Positions 20,601 to 28,841 are shown, counted from the first letter of the stretch. The stretch: 64,000 nt of DNA from Aestuariimicrobium sp. p3-SID1156 (GCF_025144225.1 NZ_JALXXB010000003.1:124001-188000); one strand, 5' to 3'. Translations and numbers: made by a program. The notes: generated by a model not told the origin, from the letters alone.

Positions 20601-21524
20601 GATGACGTAGCGGATCCCGGGCACCGTCAGCGAGGTCTCGGCGACATTGGTGGCCAGTACCACGCGACGCCCCTGGTGGGCCTGGAAGACCCGGCTCTGT
20701 TCGGCAGCAGACAGGCGTGCATAGAGGGGCAGGACGTCCAGGTCGGGCAGTTTCATGCCGGCGATGGCCTCGGCGGCGTCACGGATCTCGCGCTCCCCGG
20801 AGAGAAAGACCAGGACATCGCCAGGTCCGGCAGCCATCAGTTCGGTGAGGGCGGAGCAGATCGCCGCGTTCTGGTCTGCGTCCTCGTGGGCGTCATCGCC
20901 GCCCATCGGTCGATAGCGCAGCTCGACCGGGTAGGTGCGCCCTGACACCTCGACGATCGGGGCGTTGTCGAAGTGCTCGCTGAAGCGGGCGGTGTCGATG
21001 GTGGCGGAGGTGATCAGGACCTTGAGGTCGGGGCGACGTGCGAGCAGCTGCTTCAGGTAGCCGAGTAGAAAGTCGATGTTGAGGCTGCGTTCGTGCGCCT
21101 CGTCGATGATGATCGTGTCATAGCGGCGCAGGTCACGATCGTGGGTGATCTCGGCCAGCAGCACACCGTCGGTCATCAGCGTCAGCTGGGTGTCCCGGGT
21201 CGACTTGCGGGTGAACCGGACGCGGTAGCCGACCTCATGGCCGAGTTCGACGTGCATCTCCTCGGCGATGCGTTCGGCCACCGAGCGGGCGGCGATGCGG
21301 CGTGGCTGGGTGTGGGCGATGCGGTGGCGTCCGAGCTGGAGGGCGATCTTGGGCAGCTGAGTGGTCTTGCCAGAGCCGGTCTCACCGGCCACCACGACGA
21401 CCTGGTGGTCGCGGATCAGGTCGGCGATCTCCTCGACGTGGGCGCTGATCGGCAGGGCCGGGTCGAACTCGATGACAGGCCCGGACTCACTGCTGGGGCG
21501 GGGCCGGCTGCTCTGTTCGCTCAT
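17634..21524 (-). CDS. hrpA: ATP-dependent RNA helicase HrpA
   Basis: This 1296-aa DEAH-box helicase has Walker A GETGSGKTT (Lys near residue 53), motif Ia TQPRRIAARSVA, the DEAH box IIIDEAHERSLN, motif III TSATID and motif VI QRAGRCGRVAPG, followed by helicase-associated and OB-fold regions. The long C-terminal extension ending in the DUF3418 region is typical of HrpA rather than HrpB. In E. coli HrpA rescues collided ribosomes and processes mRNA. A -10-like TAGGCT sits 9 nt before the ATG. No frame disruption is seen. Confidence 0.92.
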   Translation of the reverse strand: MSEQSSRPRPSSESGPVIEFDPALPISAHVEEIADLIRDHQVVVVAGETGSGKTTQLPKIALQLGRHRIAHTQPRRIAARSVAERIAEEMHVELGHEVGYRVRFTRKSTRDTQLTLMTDGVLLAEITHDRDLRRYDTIIIDEAHERSLNIDFLLGYLKQLLARRPDLKVLITSATIDTARFSEHFDNAPIVEVSGRTYPVELRYRPMGGDDAHEDADQNAAICSALTELMAAGPGDVLVFLSGEREIRDAAEAIAGMKLPDLDVLPLYARLSAAEQSRVFQAHQGRRVVLATNVAETSLTVPGIRYVIDPGTARISRYSARTKVQRLPIEPVSQASANQRAGRCGRVAPGICIRLYSEEDFLSRPEFTEPEILRTNLASVILQMAQARLGAIQNFPFVEAPDSSQINDGIRLLEELGALKPGHRQDVRLTHVGHQLARIPVDPRLARMLVEAERLNCLAEVQVIVAALAIPDVRERPAEHRQQADALHARFHTEVPALQEPDERTDQRQPLRHTAHTNTRKEDTSPRPAEGGDVLAILRLWRYLQDRRASLSGNAFRRLCREEFINFLRVREWEDLNAQLRDIGKELDWKRNRDAAPGSAVLTAILSGLLSHVGLLDVRETKPAPGKQGGRNSRRPGPREYIGARNARFAINPGSALARVNPPLVMAVELVETTRLWARTVAEINADWIEQVGGHALKSHYSEPHWSSSSASVVAYEKVSLYGVPIIADRRVDYGRLHPAEARQIFLRQGLVGGGWATRHPFAAHNAAVREEAEALEERTRRRDLLVDDQTIYDFYDRRIPSEVYSGATFDAWWRRLDKPHLLDLTLADLMRDEVEGPDASEFPDHWDVNGLELPVTYVFDPGSGHDGVTVTIPLAQINQLTAEPFSWQVPGLRHELATELIRSLPKGVRRNFVPAPDHAHRALGWLAANQPDRSRRFADELGRALRALTGEIVEPADWNPSAVPAHLQVSFQVVGEGTPKQATKDFSSLRELLAGQVSKVLTRAASSQRVTGQTDWTFGEIPRERKLSRGGADAIGYPALADEGSSVGLVVLDSPQRQTTSHSRGVRRLLVLTNPDPTNWVVSHLPNIEKVALAHSPYLNVPALLADARLKAVDALARAIDPDLASIRTQEAYQRLALEVRQGQADRMKQVVSIAAQTLTQRLDALEAIETLPAGSPIRLDLEQQLANLVFPHFISATPDPWYQHLPRYVKGMALRVAAWRGNPNRDAQNLEVIEDLEAEYADLVDAQPEGPLPATVEEVAFLLEELRISLFAQQLRASVPISPKRVRTAITKLR

Positions 21525-21533
21525 GACCGGTCC

Positions 21534-21539
21534 AGCCTA
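21534..21539 (-). promoter_or_regulatory. Putative -10 hexamer TAGGCT of hrpA
   Basis: On the minus strand TAGGCT lies 9 nt before the ATG at 21524. Confidence 0.35.
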
Positions 21540-21603
21540 GTCGTTGGGGCAAGGACCCACCCCGGGGTCCTTCCGACCGGCGCCTTGCTTTTGACGAAGG
21601 AGG

Positions 21604-22479
21604 TCAGGCGGAGTGCACGATCATCAGGGGCGCCTGCGCGTGGGCCATGACCGCGCGGCTGAGCCCACCGATGGCGATGCCCAAGCCCTTGGGCGGCCTC
21701 ATTCCGAGCACCAACAGGTCCACATCCCGCGAGAGGTCCACCATGCGATCCACCGGATCGCCGGGGGCCACCAGGATGTGGACCGGGTGGGCAGGATCGG
21801 GTCCGATGACGCGAGCGACCATCTCGTCGATGGCTTCCCGACCTGCGGTCAGCAATTCCCGCTGCGCGTCGTCGGTGAGTCGGTAGCCACCGAACATGCC
21901 CACCGGTACCGGCGGCTGGATGTGGGTGACCACCAGGGTGGCCTCGCGCACCTGCGCCTCCCGCCAGGCCGCGGCGAGGGTGTGGTCACTGCGGCCATCG
22001 CTGTCGACGCCGACGGCGATGCGGCCATGGCGGCGGGTCTCGTGGGGGTTGGACGCGGCCGAGATGACCACAATCGGGCAGCGGGCCACGGCGGCGAGGG
22101 AGGCCGAGGTGGAGCCCACGAACATGCGTTCCAAACCGCTCAACCGTCGGCGTCCCACGACCAGGCGCAGGGCCCCCTCACTGGCGTGGGACAGGACGCT
22201 GGTGGCGTTGCCGACCATGACGTCAGAGCGGATGCGGTCGGCGGGCAGGCCGAGCGCCTGGGCGGCCGTGACCGCCTCGGCGGTCCACTCGCGGCCGACC
22301 TGCTCCATCACGGCAGCGTCCTGCACGACCCCCCAGGCGCCGGCCATCACCGCATCGTCGACGGCATGGACTAGGTGCAGGGTGGCGCCGGTGAGCAGGC
22401 ACGCGCGGGTGGCGTACTCGACGGCCCGCAGCCCATCGGCGGAGCCGTCAACGCCGGCCACAATCCGTTCCTCAGACAT
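21604..22479 (-). CDS. Universal stress protein, tandem UspA domains
   Basis: This 291-aa protein has two UspA folds. The first begins ERIVAGVDGSADGLRAVEYA and ends near LVVGRRRLSGLERMFVGS; the second begins RIAVGVDSDGRSDHTLAAA and ends LLVLGMRPPKGLG. The G-2x-G-9x-G(S/T) nucleotide-binding pattern is clearest in the first half (VGRRRLSGLERMFVGSTS). Such proteins are induced by hypoxia and stationary phase in actinobacteria. Four bases separate it from the upstream flavin-type gene on the same strand, so they form a likely two-gene stress operon. Confidence 0.88.
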   Translation of the reverse strand: MSEERIVAGVDGSADGLRAVEYATRACLLTGATLHLVHAVDDAVMAGAWGVVQDAAVMEQVGREWTAEAVTAAQALGLPADRIRSDVMVGNATSVLSHASEGALRLVVGRRRLSGLERMFVGSTSASLAAVARCPIVVISAASNPHETRRHGRIAVGVDSDGRSDHTLAAAWREAQVREATLVVTHIQPPVPVGMFGGYRLTDDAQRELLTAGREAIDEMVARVIGPDPAHPVHILVAPGDPVDRMVDLSRDVDLLVLGMRPPKGLGIAIGGLSRAVMAHAQAPLMIVHSA

Positions 22480-22482
22480 GGA

Positions 22483-22893
22483 TCACACCCCTTCCGGGCG
22501 CGAGACTGTGCGTCCACTCACCGATCGCGGACGAATGGCCAGCGCAAGGCTCCGCTCACCCGAGGCCCACGGCCGTAGCCCAGCGGCGAGCTCGGGCTCA
22601 CAGTTCTCGACACGACCCTCGACGACGAGACTCCACCCCACGCCGGTCTCGATGTCGAGGTCATCAAGCTCGAAGACGACGTCCTGACCGATGAGATTCG
22701 CCAATGAGGAGGCGGGCGAGGTGCGGAAGACAATCCGCCCCTCGATCCAGGCGTAGGTGATGGGCAGCACCATGAGGCGGGGTCCGGTGAACGCGATCCG
22801 ACCGATCACACCCTCGTGGAGGAGGGCGTAGCACTCCGACTCCTCCAGCACTCCGAATGCGCCGGGATCCGTGCTCTCGCTGGTCATCATCAA
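22483..22893 (-). CDS. Pyridoxamine 5'-phosphate oxidase-like (split-barrel) protein
   Basis: This 136-aa protein starts with a short acidic leader, then GVIGRIAFTGPRLMVLPITYAW and GRIVFRTSPASSL, and ends with WSLVVEGRVEN. It matches the small flavin-reductase-like split-barrel proteins often found next to universal stress proteins in actinobacteria. Members bind FMN or F420, but the cofactor cannot be told here. Three successive ATG codons are possible starts; GGAGGG precedes them at suitable spacing. It precedes the Usp gene by 4 bases. Confidence 0.8.
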   Translation of the reverse strand: MMMTSESTDPGAFGVLEESECYALLHEGVIGRIAFTGPRLMVLPITYAWIEGRIVFRTSPASSLANLIGQDVVFELDDLDIETGVGWSLVVEGRVENCEPELAAGLRPWASGERSLALAIRPRSVSGRTVSRPEGV

Positions 22894-22950
22894 CCCTCCG
22901 TCGGTGGTCCCCCCAGTCTATGCACGCGCGTTCGGAACGGGCACCGGGGA

Positions 22951-23886
22951 TCAGGCCGGGTCGCTGAACGTGGTGCGTCCCCGCAGCTTCTCGGCCAGGA
23001 GCTCGTCAATCTCGTCGACCAGTCGATTGAAGTCCTCCACGGCCTGGTGGAGGTGGGCGGGCACGAAGGGCTTGGCCGGCAGCGATGTGCTGACCAGGAC
23101 CCGGTCGCGGTGGAGGGCGAATCGCCCGCGCCGTGCCTCCACGTTCAGGTCGTTCAGCACCTCTGTCGCGCGGGACCGGCCCTCCACGTCGTGCACGATC
23201 GGGGAGAACAGGACCACCTCGTCGGCCTGCGGGCTGGTGCGCACGAAGACCATGCCCGAGCCGACACGAATGGTGATGTCACCATCAGCATCGCGGACCG
23301 GTGGATGGCCGTAGAGGTGGCTGAACTCCTCGGCGACCAGTTCGTCGAGGTGGGCGCGGTCGCGCGGCATCACGGCGACCAGTTCACGGCCCGACAGCGG
23401 GGTCGGCGACACGGCCGCGCTGGTTTCGCCGGCGGTCGGGTCGTCAGCAGCGCCCTCGAGGGTGAGCACTTCGGCCAGCTGGTCGGGGGCCAGGAAGACA
23501 GGATGCTGGACGCCCACGATGTTCCACAGCGTGTCGGTGGCCAGCGCGGCCAAGGTCGGGGCGTCCTCCTGGTCGGCGATTCGCCAGAAGCACTCGGTGC
23601 CCGGGCGTGGACGCTCCCAGCCAGCGCCCACCAGCGCCTCGCACTCCCTGTCGGTGAACAGCCTGTGTCGCTGACCGGAGGTGCAGGGGCAGGCTTCCAT
23701 CATGACCCGATCAGGCTCCCCCTCGAGGTGGGTGAACCTGATGAAGGGTGCGGGCTCGGTGCTGCTGGTGCCGAGGGTCAGGCTGTCCCCGTCGTCGATG
23801 ACGGAGACCACCTCGGCCAGGCGGTCGGTGAACTCCTCCCAGGCGCTGGCAATGCTGCGGTCGATGTCGAACTCGGGACTGTCCAT
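22951..23886 (-). CDS. TY-Chap/YbjN-like domain protein
   Basis: This 311-aa cytosolic protein has an N-terminal half (WEEFTDRLAEVVSVIDDGDSL to RFTHLEGEPDRVMMEA) and a C-terminal half (LVAEEFSHLYGHPPVRDADG to VEDFNRLVDEIDELL). They resemble the actinobacterial T3SS-chaperone/YbjN-like peptide-binding domains. No enzymatic motif is present. The ATG at 23886 is used instead of an upstream extension that reads only Gly-rich sequence. The precise subfamily call is from memory and moderate. Confidence 0.6.
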   Translation of the reverse strand: MDSPEFDIDRSIASAWEEFTDRLAEVVSVIDDGDSLTLGTSSTEPAPFIRFTHLEGEPDRVMMEACPCTSGQRHRLFTDRECEALVGAGWERPRPGTECFWRIADQEDAPTLAALATDTLWNIVGVQHPVFLAPDQLAEVLTLEGAADDPTAGETSAAVSPTPLSGRELVAVMPRDRAHLDELVAEEFSHLYGHPPVRDADGDITIRVGSGMVFVRTSPQADEVVLFSPIVHDVEGRSRATEVLNDLNVEARRGRFALHRDRVLVSTSLPAKPFVPAHLHQAVEDFNRLVDEIDELLAEKLRGRTTFSDPA

Positions 23887-23958
23887 CAGGCGGCCACCTC
23901 CACCCTCACCCAACCACAACGGCCGGTCTCCCTCAAGGACGCGGCACGGTCGGCGCTG

Positions 23959-23997
23959 AGGTGGGTGCCAGAGGTGGGTGTCAGAGGTGGGTGTCAG
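23959..23997. repeat. Three 13-bp tandem direct repeats
   Basis: The unit AGGTGGGTGYCAG occurs three times head to tail; the last copy contains the stop codon of the AEC transporter gene. One base differs in the first copy. Confidence 0.85.
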
Positions 23998-24935
23998 TGC
24001 ACCAGCGCAGAGAACAACGCCACGGTGGGTAGCGAGGCGATGGTGGTGATGAAGACGGCGTCCCTGACCAGGACCACGCCACGGCCGTAGCGGGAGGCCC
24101 AGACGAAGACGTTCTGCGCGGTGGGCAGCCCGGCCAGCACCACCACCGCAAGGGTCGTGGGACCGGGCAGCTGGAAGGCAACCGCCAGACCCCAGGCGAT
24201 CAGTGGGTGGACCAGCAGCTTGATGCCCACCGCCAGCGCGGTCTGCGGCGCATCAGGTCCCTTGCCCGGCAGTGGCCCGGTACGCAGTGACATGCCGAAG
24301 GCCAACAGCATGCCGGGGATCGAGAGGGCGGCCAGGAGTTCCAGGGGAGGGGACAGGACGGTCGGCACCCGCAGACCCAGCACGTTGACCACCAGCCCCG
24401 CCAGTGTCCCCACCGTCATGGGGTTCCGGAACGGGAGGGACACATAGGCCCACGGGCTGCGGGAGGCCGGGGCGCCGCTGTTCAGGTCGGCGTCCAGGAG
24501 ACTGAGTGCCAGCGGCTGCAGGACACCCACCTGCAGCAGGAGGACCGGGGCCACCCAGCTCGCGTCCTTGAGGACGAAGGCGGCGATCGGCAGGCCCAGG
24601 TTGGCAGCGTTCACGTAGCAGGCGCAGGCAGTCCCCAGCACCAGCTCTGGGCGTCCGAGGGATTGACTCGCGCGCAGGAGCGTGGACGCCAGGAGGAGGT
24701 GGAGAAGTCCGGCGGAGCAGGTCGCCAGCACGGTGACGATCACGTTCTCGGAAAAGACACGGCCAAGGTCTGCCTTCGCGAGCATCAGGAAGAGCAGGGC
24801 TGGGGACCCGACGAAGAAGCTCACGCGGGAGAGGGTGTCCTGGGCGCGTTCGTCGAGGATGCGCCGGTCGGCGAGCACCCAGCCGACCCCGATGACCATC
24901 CAGATGGTCGCGAAGCCGTTGAGTACATCCCGCAC
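23994..24935 (-). CDS. AEC (auxin efflux carrier) family transporter
   Basis: This 313-aa membrane protein has about ten hydrophobic segments in two repeats. N-proximal ATIWMVIGVGWVLADRRIL and ACACYVNAANLGLPIAAFVL, with the C-terminal GLPTAQNVFVWASRYGRG, are characteristic of AEC permeases. These export or import small organic acids; the substrate is unknown. It starts with GTG at 24935 and has a TATGCT hexamer 6 nt upstream. It is divergent from the DUF2853 gene. Confidence 0.88.
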   Translation of the reverse strand: MRDVLNGFATIWMVIGVGWVLADRRILDERAQDTLSRVSFFVGSPALLFLMLAKADLGRVFSENVIVTVLATCSAGLLHLLLASTLLRASQSLGRPELVLGTACACYVNAANLGLPIAAFVLKDASWVAPVLLLQVGVLQPLALSLLDADLNSGAPASRSPWAYVSLPFRNPMTVGTLAGLVVNVLGLRVPTVLSPPLELLAALSIPGMLLAFGMSLRTGPLPGKGPDAPQTALAVGIKLLVHPLIAWGLAVAFQLPGPTTLAVVVLAGLPTAQNVFVWASRYGRGVVLVRDAVFITTIASLPTVALFSALVH

Positions 24936-24941
24936 CGGGCC

Positions 24942-24947
24942 AGCATA
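24942..24947 (-). promoter_or_regulatory. Putative -10 hexamer TATGCT of the AEC gene
   Basis: On the minus strand TATGCT lies 6 nt before the GTG at 24935. Confidence 0.4.
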
Positions 24948-25061
24948 GGCGGCGGGGCCCCTGACAGCGTTTCACCACCCTTCCAGCCGCAGGTGGTGGG
25001 CTCTAGGCTTGGCCGTACAGGGTTCGGCACAGGGCCGGATCCGCAGGTGAAAGGGTGATCC

Positions 25062-25379
25062 ATGGCTGATCACGCAGCGGCCATCAAGAAGTACGCTCCA
25101 CAGGCTGACGACGACGTCATCGCCTCCATGCTTCGCACCTATGCTCTGGTGCTCTCCAAGCCCGACTCGGCCGTGGTGGCCCTCGGGGACGCGACCGAAC
25201 GCGAGACCGTGAAGACCAACTTCCTGAAGAAGAAGCTGGGCATCACCGACGAGGCCGCCATGGATGCGGCCCTCGCCGAGGTTGACGCTGCCATGAAGGG
25301 TGACCGCCACAAGTCACGGGTGGCCGTCTACTACCTGCTCGCAGAGAAGTTCAACAAGCTGGACGTGTTCGGCAAGTGA
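25062..25379 (+). CDS. DUF2853 family protein
   Basis: This 105-aa protein contains the full DUF2853 pattern: AIKKYAPQADDDVIASML, TVKTNFLKKKLGIT and SRVAVYYLLAEKF. It is a small helical protein without known function. GAAAGG lies about 8 nt before the ATG. It is followed within 30 bases by a strong terminator and then by the left boundary of the mobile island. In an empty site it would be convergent with nrdJ. Confidence 0.9.
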   Translation: MADHAAAIKKYAPQADDDVIASMLRTYALVLSKPDSAVVALGDATERETVKTNFLKKKLGITDEAAMDAALAEVDAAMKGDRHKSRVAVYYLLAEKFNKLDVFGK

Positions 25380-25406
25380 TCGACTGACCGCCTGTTCGCC
25401 CTACGG

Positions 25407-25441
25407 CAGAGGCCGCCGCCCCGAGGGGACGGCGGCCTCTG
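25407..25441 (+). terminator. Hairpin terminator of the DUF2853 gene
   Basis: Perfect 12-bp arms (CAGAGGCCGCCG and complement) lie 28 bases after the stop codon. This is the last clearly host-type feature before the island. Confidence 0.85.
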
Positions 25442-25464
25442 TGTTGCTCGGGGCCGATCAGCTG

Positions 25465-25498
25465 CCAGTTCTCATCCAGTTGTCGTTCCAGTTCTCAC
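25465..25498 (+). repeat. Left-end repeats of the Tn7-like element
   Basis: Two TTCTCA(T/C) units 23 bp apart flank a GTTGTCGTTCC segment. The reverse complement of each unit matches the GTGAGA units of the right boundary. Bases 25475-25498 recur exactly at 42152-42175. They are inferred to be transposase-binding sites. Confidence 0.65.
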
Positions 25499-25505
25499 TT
25501 GCCTG

Positions 25506-27806
25506 TCACTGCGCTTGGACTGAGTTGGTCACACCGTAGACGAGGGTGTCCAGTGCGTCGCGGAACGCTTGGGGGTCAGCGAGCAGGGCACGTGGCTCGT
25601 CGGACAGCTTGAGGTCCCGGCTGATCCTGCGCATAGCGTCCAGCACGCTGTCGGCCTCTGCTGCGTCACGTGGGAGTTGCGCTTCGATGCCCTCCAGCAG
25701 CGCGGTGGCTTCGTTCTTGCGGATGGCGTTCGGGTGGTCCCGCACGAAGTTCTTGCGAAGCCGTTTGAGGATGGTCGAAATCTTCGCGTGGGCGTGGTCG
25801 CGCATGGCCTCGCGCTGCTTCTGTTCGATCACTGCCAGGAGCGGTCGGAAGTTCTCGTACAACTCGCTCTGGATCTTCTTGGTTGCCTCCTTGTCCAGAG
25901 CGAGGTCGATGACGCTTCGCGCGAAGGCGACCTTGTCGAGCCCCAACGGTCGCGTGAGCCCGGCGCTCGTGCTGGCATCTTTCGATGCGGCCTGCAGCCG
26001 TTTGAACAGCTTCTGCCCCGCCTCGGCTTTGACGGGCTTCCATGCTGCACAGAACTTCTCTGCGTCCTGTCGTGAGAGGACGGTCTTTGCGAGTTGCTGG
26101 ACGGCGTCGTTGGCGAGGGAGATGGGGATGAGGTCTTCCAGTTCCTCGATCCCTTCTCGGTCGTCACCTTCGTCGGTCGCGGCGACGGTGAACACGAGAG
26201 AGTCGGGCAGGAGTCCCTCCATGTCGCGGATCGCCTCGGCTGCATCCAGTCCGTCCTTGTCGTTGTCGACGAGGACGAGGACGGCGGGTTTGTCCTCATC
26301 GCGGCCTCGTGCGAGGTAGGCCATGTAAGGAACGTTCCCTGACCCGCCGCAGGGGACGAGGGTGAGCGTGTTCAGGTCGAGAGCGTTGCCGTTGGGCGCG
26401 ATCTTGCGGGCGACGGAGCTTGCGCCTGCGAGGAGGACCGGGTCGGCTTGGCCCTCCACCAGCAGGTTGCAGGCGCTGATGAACGTCGTTTCTGCGACGA
26501 ACCCACCCAGAGCGGTACGCAGTGGCTCGTAGTGGTTACGTCCTGCGTTCTTGACTACCCGCGTGCCTTCCTCGCCCTCGCCTTTCTCCAACACGCGGAT
26601 GCGCTCGGCGTGATTCTTGTCGATCAGGAACGGTGAATGGGTCACGTAGACGACCTGCACGGGGTCGCTGTCGTCTTCTGGGTGAGCGAATGCCTCGAAG
26701 ATGCGCAGGAGGTCTTGTTGGCCCGAGTTGGACAGGAACGCGTCTGGCTCGTCCATGAGCAGCAGCAAACCCTCCTCGTCCGGGTCGTGGGACAGGTACT
26801 GGACGAAGTAGCTGAGGAAGTACTTCAGCCCTTGGCTTCGTTCCTTGAACGTGTAGTCGCTTCCGGTGCGGTCGCGGATCGTGAACACGAGATCGAAGTC
26901 CCGCAGGCGCAGACGGAGGGCGAAGTCCGTGTCTTGTGTCCACCAGCGCTTGAAGTTCAGGGAATCCGCGAGCTTCTGGTTCATCTTGTCCACCAGCGCC
27001 TCGGCGTAACCCTCTGAGGTGTGGACCGCGGTCTTCAGTTCCGCGAACTCGCCTTCGGTGATCCCAGCCACGTCCGTGAGCAGGCGGCGGGCGAGTTCCC
27101 ACTGCCCGAGCAGTTCGTCGTCGGGGTTCTCATCTGGCCCGTCGTAGGTTGGGCGGTTCGCCCCGGAGGCCGCCGCTTCCAGCGATTCGGGGTGTTCACG
27201 GACCCAACGCATACGGTCCAGCCATGCCGGCCGGGTGCGGCTCTTGCTGTTCTGCTCCCCAGCGAGGTAGGCGATCTCGATGCTGTCCGGCAAGGGGATG
27301 CGAGCGTCGATGCGGAACGACTTCGGCAGCACAACGGTAGAGGGCAACGCCTCCAACTCTTCGCTCTCATCACCCACGTAGACAACCACCCGGTCATGGA
27401 AGCGGAACAAATGGAACGACTCGAAGTCAGCCAGTTCCCAGTCTTTGATGCCTGCGACGGCGGCACGTTCCTCATCGGTCAGGTCTACGAACTCGCCCCC
27501 GAACTCGGGCAGGTCGGGTGCGTCGTCCTCGTTGAACTCAGTGGAGTACCGGCAGAAGTCCTCCTTACCAGCACCTTCGCCCGTCAGTAGCGCTTCGATC
27601 GCGTACAACAACTGGCTCTTTCCGGCCTCGTTCGCGCCGACCACCGTTGTCACGTCGGACTCCAGAGGGATACGCACGAACGGGAAGAACTTGCTGTCCT
27701 CCCCCAGTTCGTCCCACGCGTCCGGCTCCGCCCCGTCGCGGCTCTTGCGCAGGTAGTCGAAGTTGAAGGACCGGAAGAACCGGATGTACAGCGTCTTGAG
27801 TCTCAT
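25506..27806 (-). CDS. OLD-family ATPase/TOPRIM nuclease
   Basis: This 766-aa protein has an N-terminal SMC/ABC-like ATPase with Walker A GANEAGKSQ (Lys63), a signature-like FKERSQGLKYF, Walker B LLLLMDEPDAFLS and an H-loop YVTHSPFLID. A C-terminal TOPRIM nuclease follows, with LLVEGQADPVLLAG and VLVDNDKDG as the conserved Glu and DxD blocks. This is the class 1 OLD architecture shared by phage P2 Old, GajA and AriA, which degrade nucleic acid or act on anti-phage triggers. No UvrD-like GajB or reverse transcriptase neighbour is present, so Gabija or a retron is not supported. Its stop lies 8 bases from the element's left-end repeat. Defence is inferred. Confidence 0.85.
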   Translation of the reverse strand: MRLKTLYIRFFRSFNFDYLRKSRDGAEPDAWDELGEDSKFFPFVRIPLESDVTTVVGANEAGKSQLLYAIEALLTGEGAGKEDFCRYSTEFNEDDAPDLPEFGGEFVDLTDEERAAVAGIKDWELADFESFHLFRFHDRVVVYVGDESEELEALPSTVVLPKSFRIDARIPLPDSIEIAYLAGEQNSKSRTRPAWLDRMRWVREHPESLEAAASGANRPTYDGPDENPDDELLGQWELARRLLTDVAGITEGEFAELKTAVHTSEGYAEALVDKMNQKLADSLNFKRWWTQDTDFALRLRLRDFDLVFTIRDRTGSDYTFKERSQGLKYFLSYFVQYLSHDPDEEGLLLLMDEPDAFLSNSGQQDLLRIFEAFAHPEDDSDPVQVVYVTHSPFLIDKNHAERIRVLEKGEGEEGTRVVKNAGRNHYEPLRTALGGFVAETTFISACNLLVEGQADPVLLAGASSVARKIAPNGNALDLNTLTLVPCGGSGNVPYMAYLARGRDEDKPAVLVLVDNDKDGLDAAEAIRDMEGLLPDSLVFTVAATDEGDDREGIEELEDLIPISLANDAVQQLAKTVLSRQDAEKFCAAWKPVKAEAGQKLFKRLQAASKDASTSAGLTRPLGLDKVAFARSVIDLALDKEATKKIQSELYENFRPLLAVIEQKQREAMRDHAHAKISTILKRLRKNFVRDHPNAIRKNEATALLEGIEAQLPRDAAEADSVLDAMRRISRDLKLSDEPRALLADPQAFRDALDTLVYGVTNSVQAQ

Positions 27807-27842
27807 GTTCCGCCTATCTCGTCAGCCACGTTTGGTCGGCTG

Positions 27843-27858
27843 AGATCAGGCTATCGAC
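27843..27858 (-). promoter_or_regulatory. Promoter motif shared by the OLD nuclease and hsdM
   Basis: Minus-strand GTCGATAGCCTGATCT lies 36 nt upstream of the OLD start. It recurs with one change 17 nt upstream of hsdM (35822-35837). The inner TAGCCT could be the -10. Confidence 0.5.
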
Positions 27859-27880
27859 TCGCCCTGACAAACCTGCCTGG

Positions 27881-28345
27881 CTACTCCTTCAGGCCGTCGC
27901 TGTCGTCGTCGTCATCCAGCGGGCGGAGCATGTCCAGGTACTCGTCGTCGGTCATGTCCGGTGCCCACACGTCACCGGACACGTGATGCAGCCACTGGTC
28001 ACGCTCCTGCCAGTCCAGCCCGTGCGGGGAGTCCAGCTCCCGCAGCGCGTCGAAGTCGGCGGGCACGTACGTGGTTGAGTCGTCCGTGTCTGCGGGGTTC
28101 CATTCGTGCGCAGCCCACCACTCCTCCAACGACACCCCAGCCGGGATGGTGAGGTGAGTCCCATCCGCGATCAGATGCCTGTTCCCCGCGCCGTCCGTCC
28201 ATGTCGTGGTCGGCTGCGTCTCGGGGCAGGTCGCGCATTGCTCCCACCGCACCATGTCCCCCGTGGCGCGGTTCCCGAGGGTGATGATCTCGTGGACATG
28301 CCCGCCGCTTGGGGCGGCTTCCACCGGGGTGTCATGTCCGAGCAC
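27881..28345 (-). CDS. Hypothetical cargo protein
   Basis: I do not recognise this 154-aa protein. It contains a CATCPET Cys pair, aromatic-rich EEWWAAHEWNPAD and a very acidic C-terminal tail with five consecutive Asp. No membrane segment is seen. The GTG at 28345 is chosen because a palindromic promoter-like sequence sits immediately upstream; the frame stays open to 28513, but that would translate the palindrome. It lies upstream of the OLD nuclease gene on the same strand with a 74-base gap. Confidence 0.55.
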   Translation of the reverse strand: MLGHDTPVEAAPSGGHVHEIITLGNRATGDMVRWEQCATCPETQPTTTWTDGAGNRHLIADGTHLTIPAGVSLEEWWAAHEWNPADTDDSTTYVPADFDALRELDSPHGLDWQERDQWLHHVSGDVWAPDMTDDEYLDMLRPLDDDDDSDGLKE

Positions 28346-28351
28346 CAGTCG

Positions 28352-28375
28352 ACCATAGCGTCCTAGATATAGGAC
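28352..28375 (-). promoter_or_regulatory. Palindromic promoter/operator, copy 1
   Basis: On the minus strand GTCCTA-TATC-TAGGAC is a perfect inverted repeat followed by a CTATGG. A near copy (21 of 24 bases) lies upstream of tnsA at 37031-37054. It is a probable shared operator overlapping a -10. Confidence 0.55.
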
Positions 28376-28424
28376 GGCACCATTCCCATGCGGCGTCCAG
28401 CTGTGCTGAGTCGAACGGAGCGAT

Positions 28425-28841
28425 TCACTCGGTCGCTGCGCGTTTGGCCGCGCATACGCTACGGCTGATCTCCTCGGCTCGGGCTTCGGTAACGAGACTG
28501 GAACACAACACACGCTCGTCGCCAGTGTCGGTCACGATAACTAGCATCGTCCCGGTGCGTGCTTGTGCTGGGTCGCGAACCAGTCGAGCGCCGCGCACCG
28601 ATGTCCACGGGATACGTCGGGTTCCGAAGCGCTGCAGCACGAGAGCATCTCCATCGGCCCACACGCCCGAGTACCAAAGGCTGAGGCCCACCCGTACGGC
28701 AACCACACCAACGGTCACGGGAATGGCGACCAGCGGAAACACAACCAGAGGCAGTTCCCCCACGATCACGCTCGCCAGCAACCCGAAGGTGAAGAACCCC
28801 GTCACGGCCACAGACATGAGCGTCCACACGACCGCGAACAC
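28425..28841 (-). CDS. Small membrane protein with PH-like domain
   Basis: This 138-aa protein has two N-terminal transmembrane segments (VVWTLMSVAVTGFFTFGLLA and LPLVVFPLVAIPVTVGVVAV) followed by a soluble part reading GDALVLQRFGTRRIPWTSVRGARLV. That is the pattern of bacterial PH-domain (DUF2581-like) membrane proteins. Function is unknown. It sits alone among the cargo genes, so a role in the nearby defence genes cannot be claimed. No clear Shine-Dalgarno was seen before the start. Confidence 0.6.
   Translation of the reverse strand: MFAVVWTLMSVAVTGFFTFGLLASVIVGELPLVVFPLVAIPVTVGVVAVRVGLSLWYSGVWADGDALVLQRFGTRRIPWTSVRGARLVRDPAQARTGTMLVIVTDTGDERVLCSSLVTEARAEEISRSVCAAKRAATE

Noticed and set aside
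25506..27806. Gabija system
   Set aside because: GajA-like architecture is present, but no UvrD-like GajB gene is adjacent.
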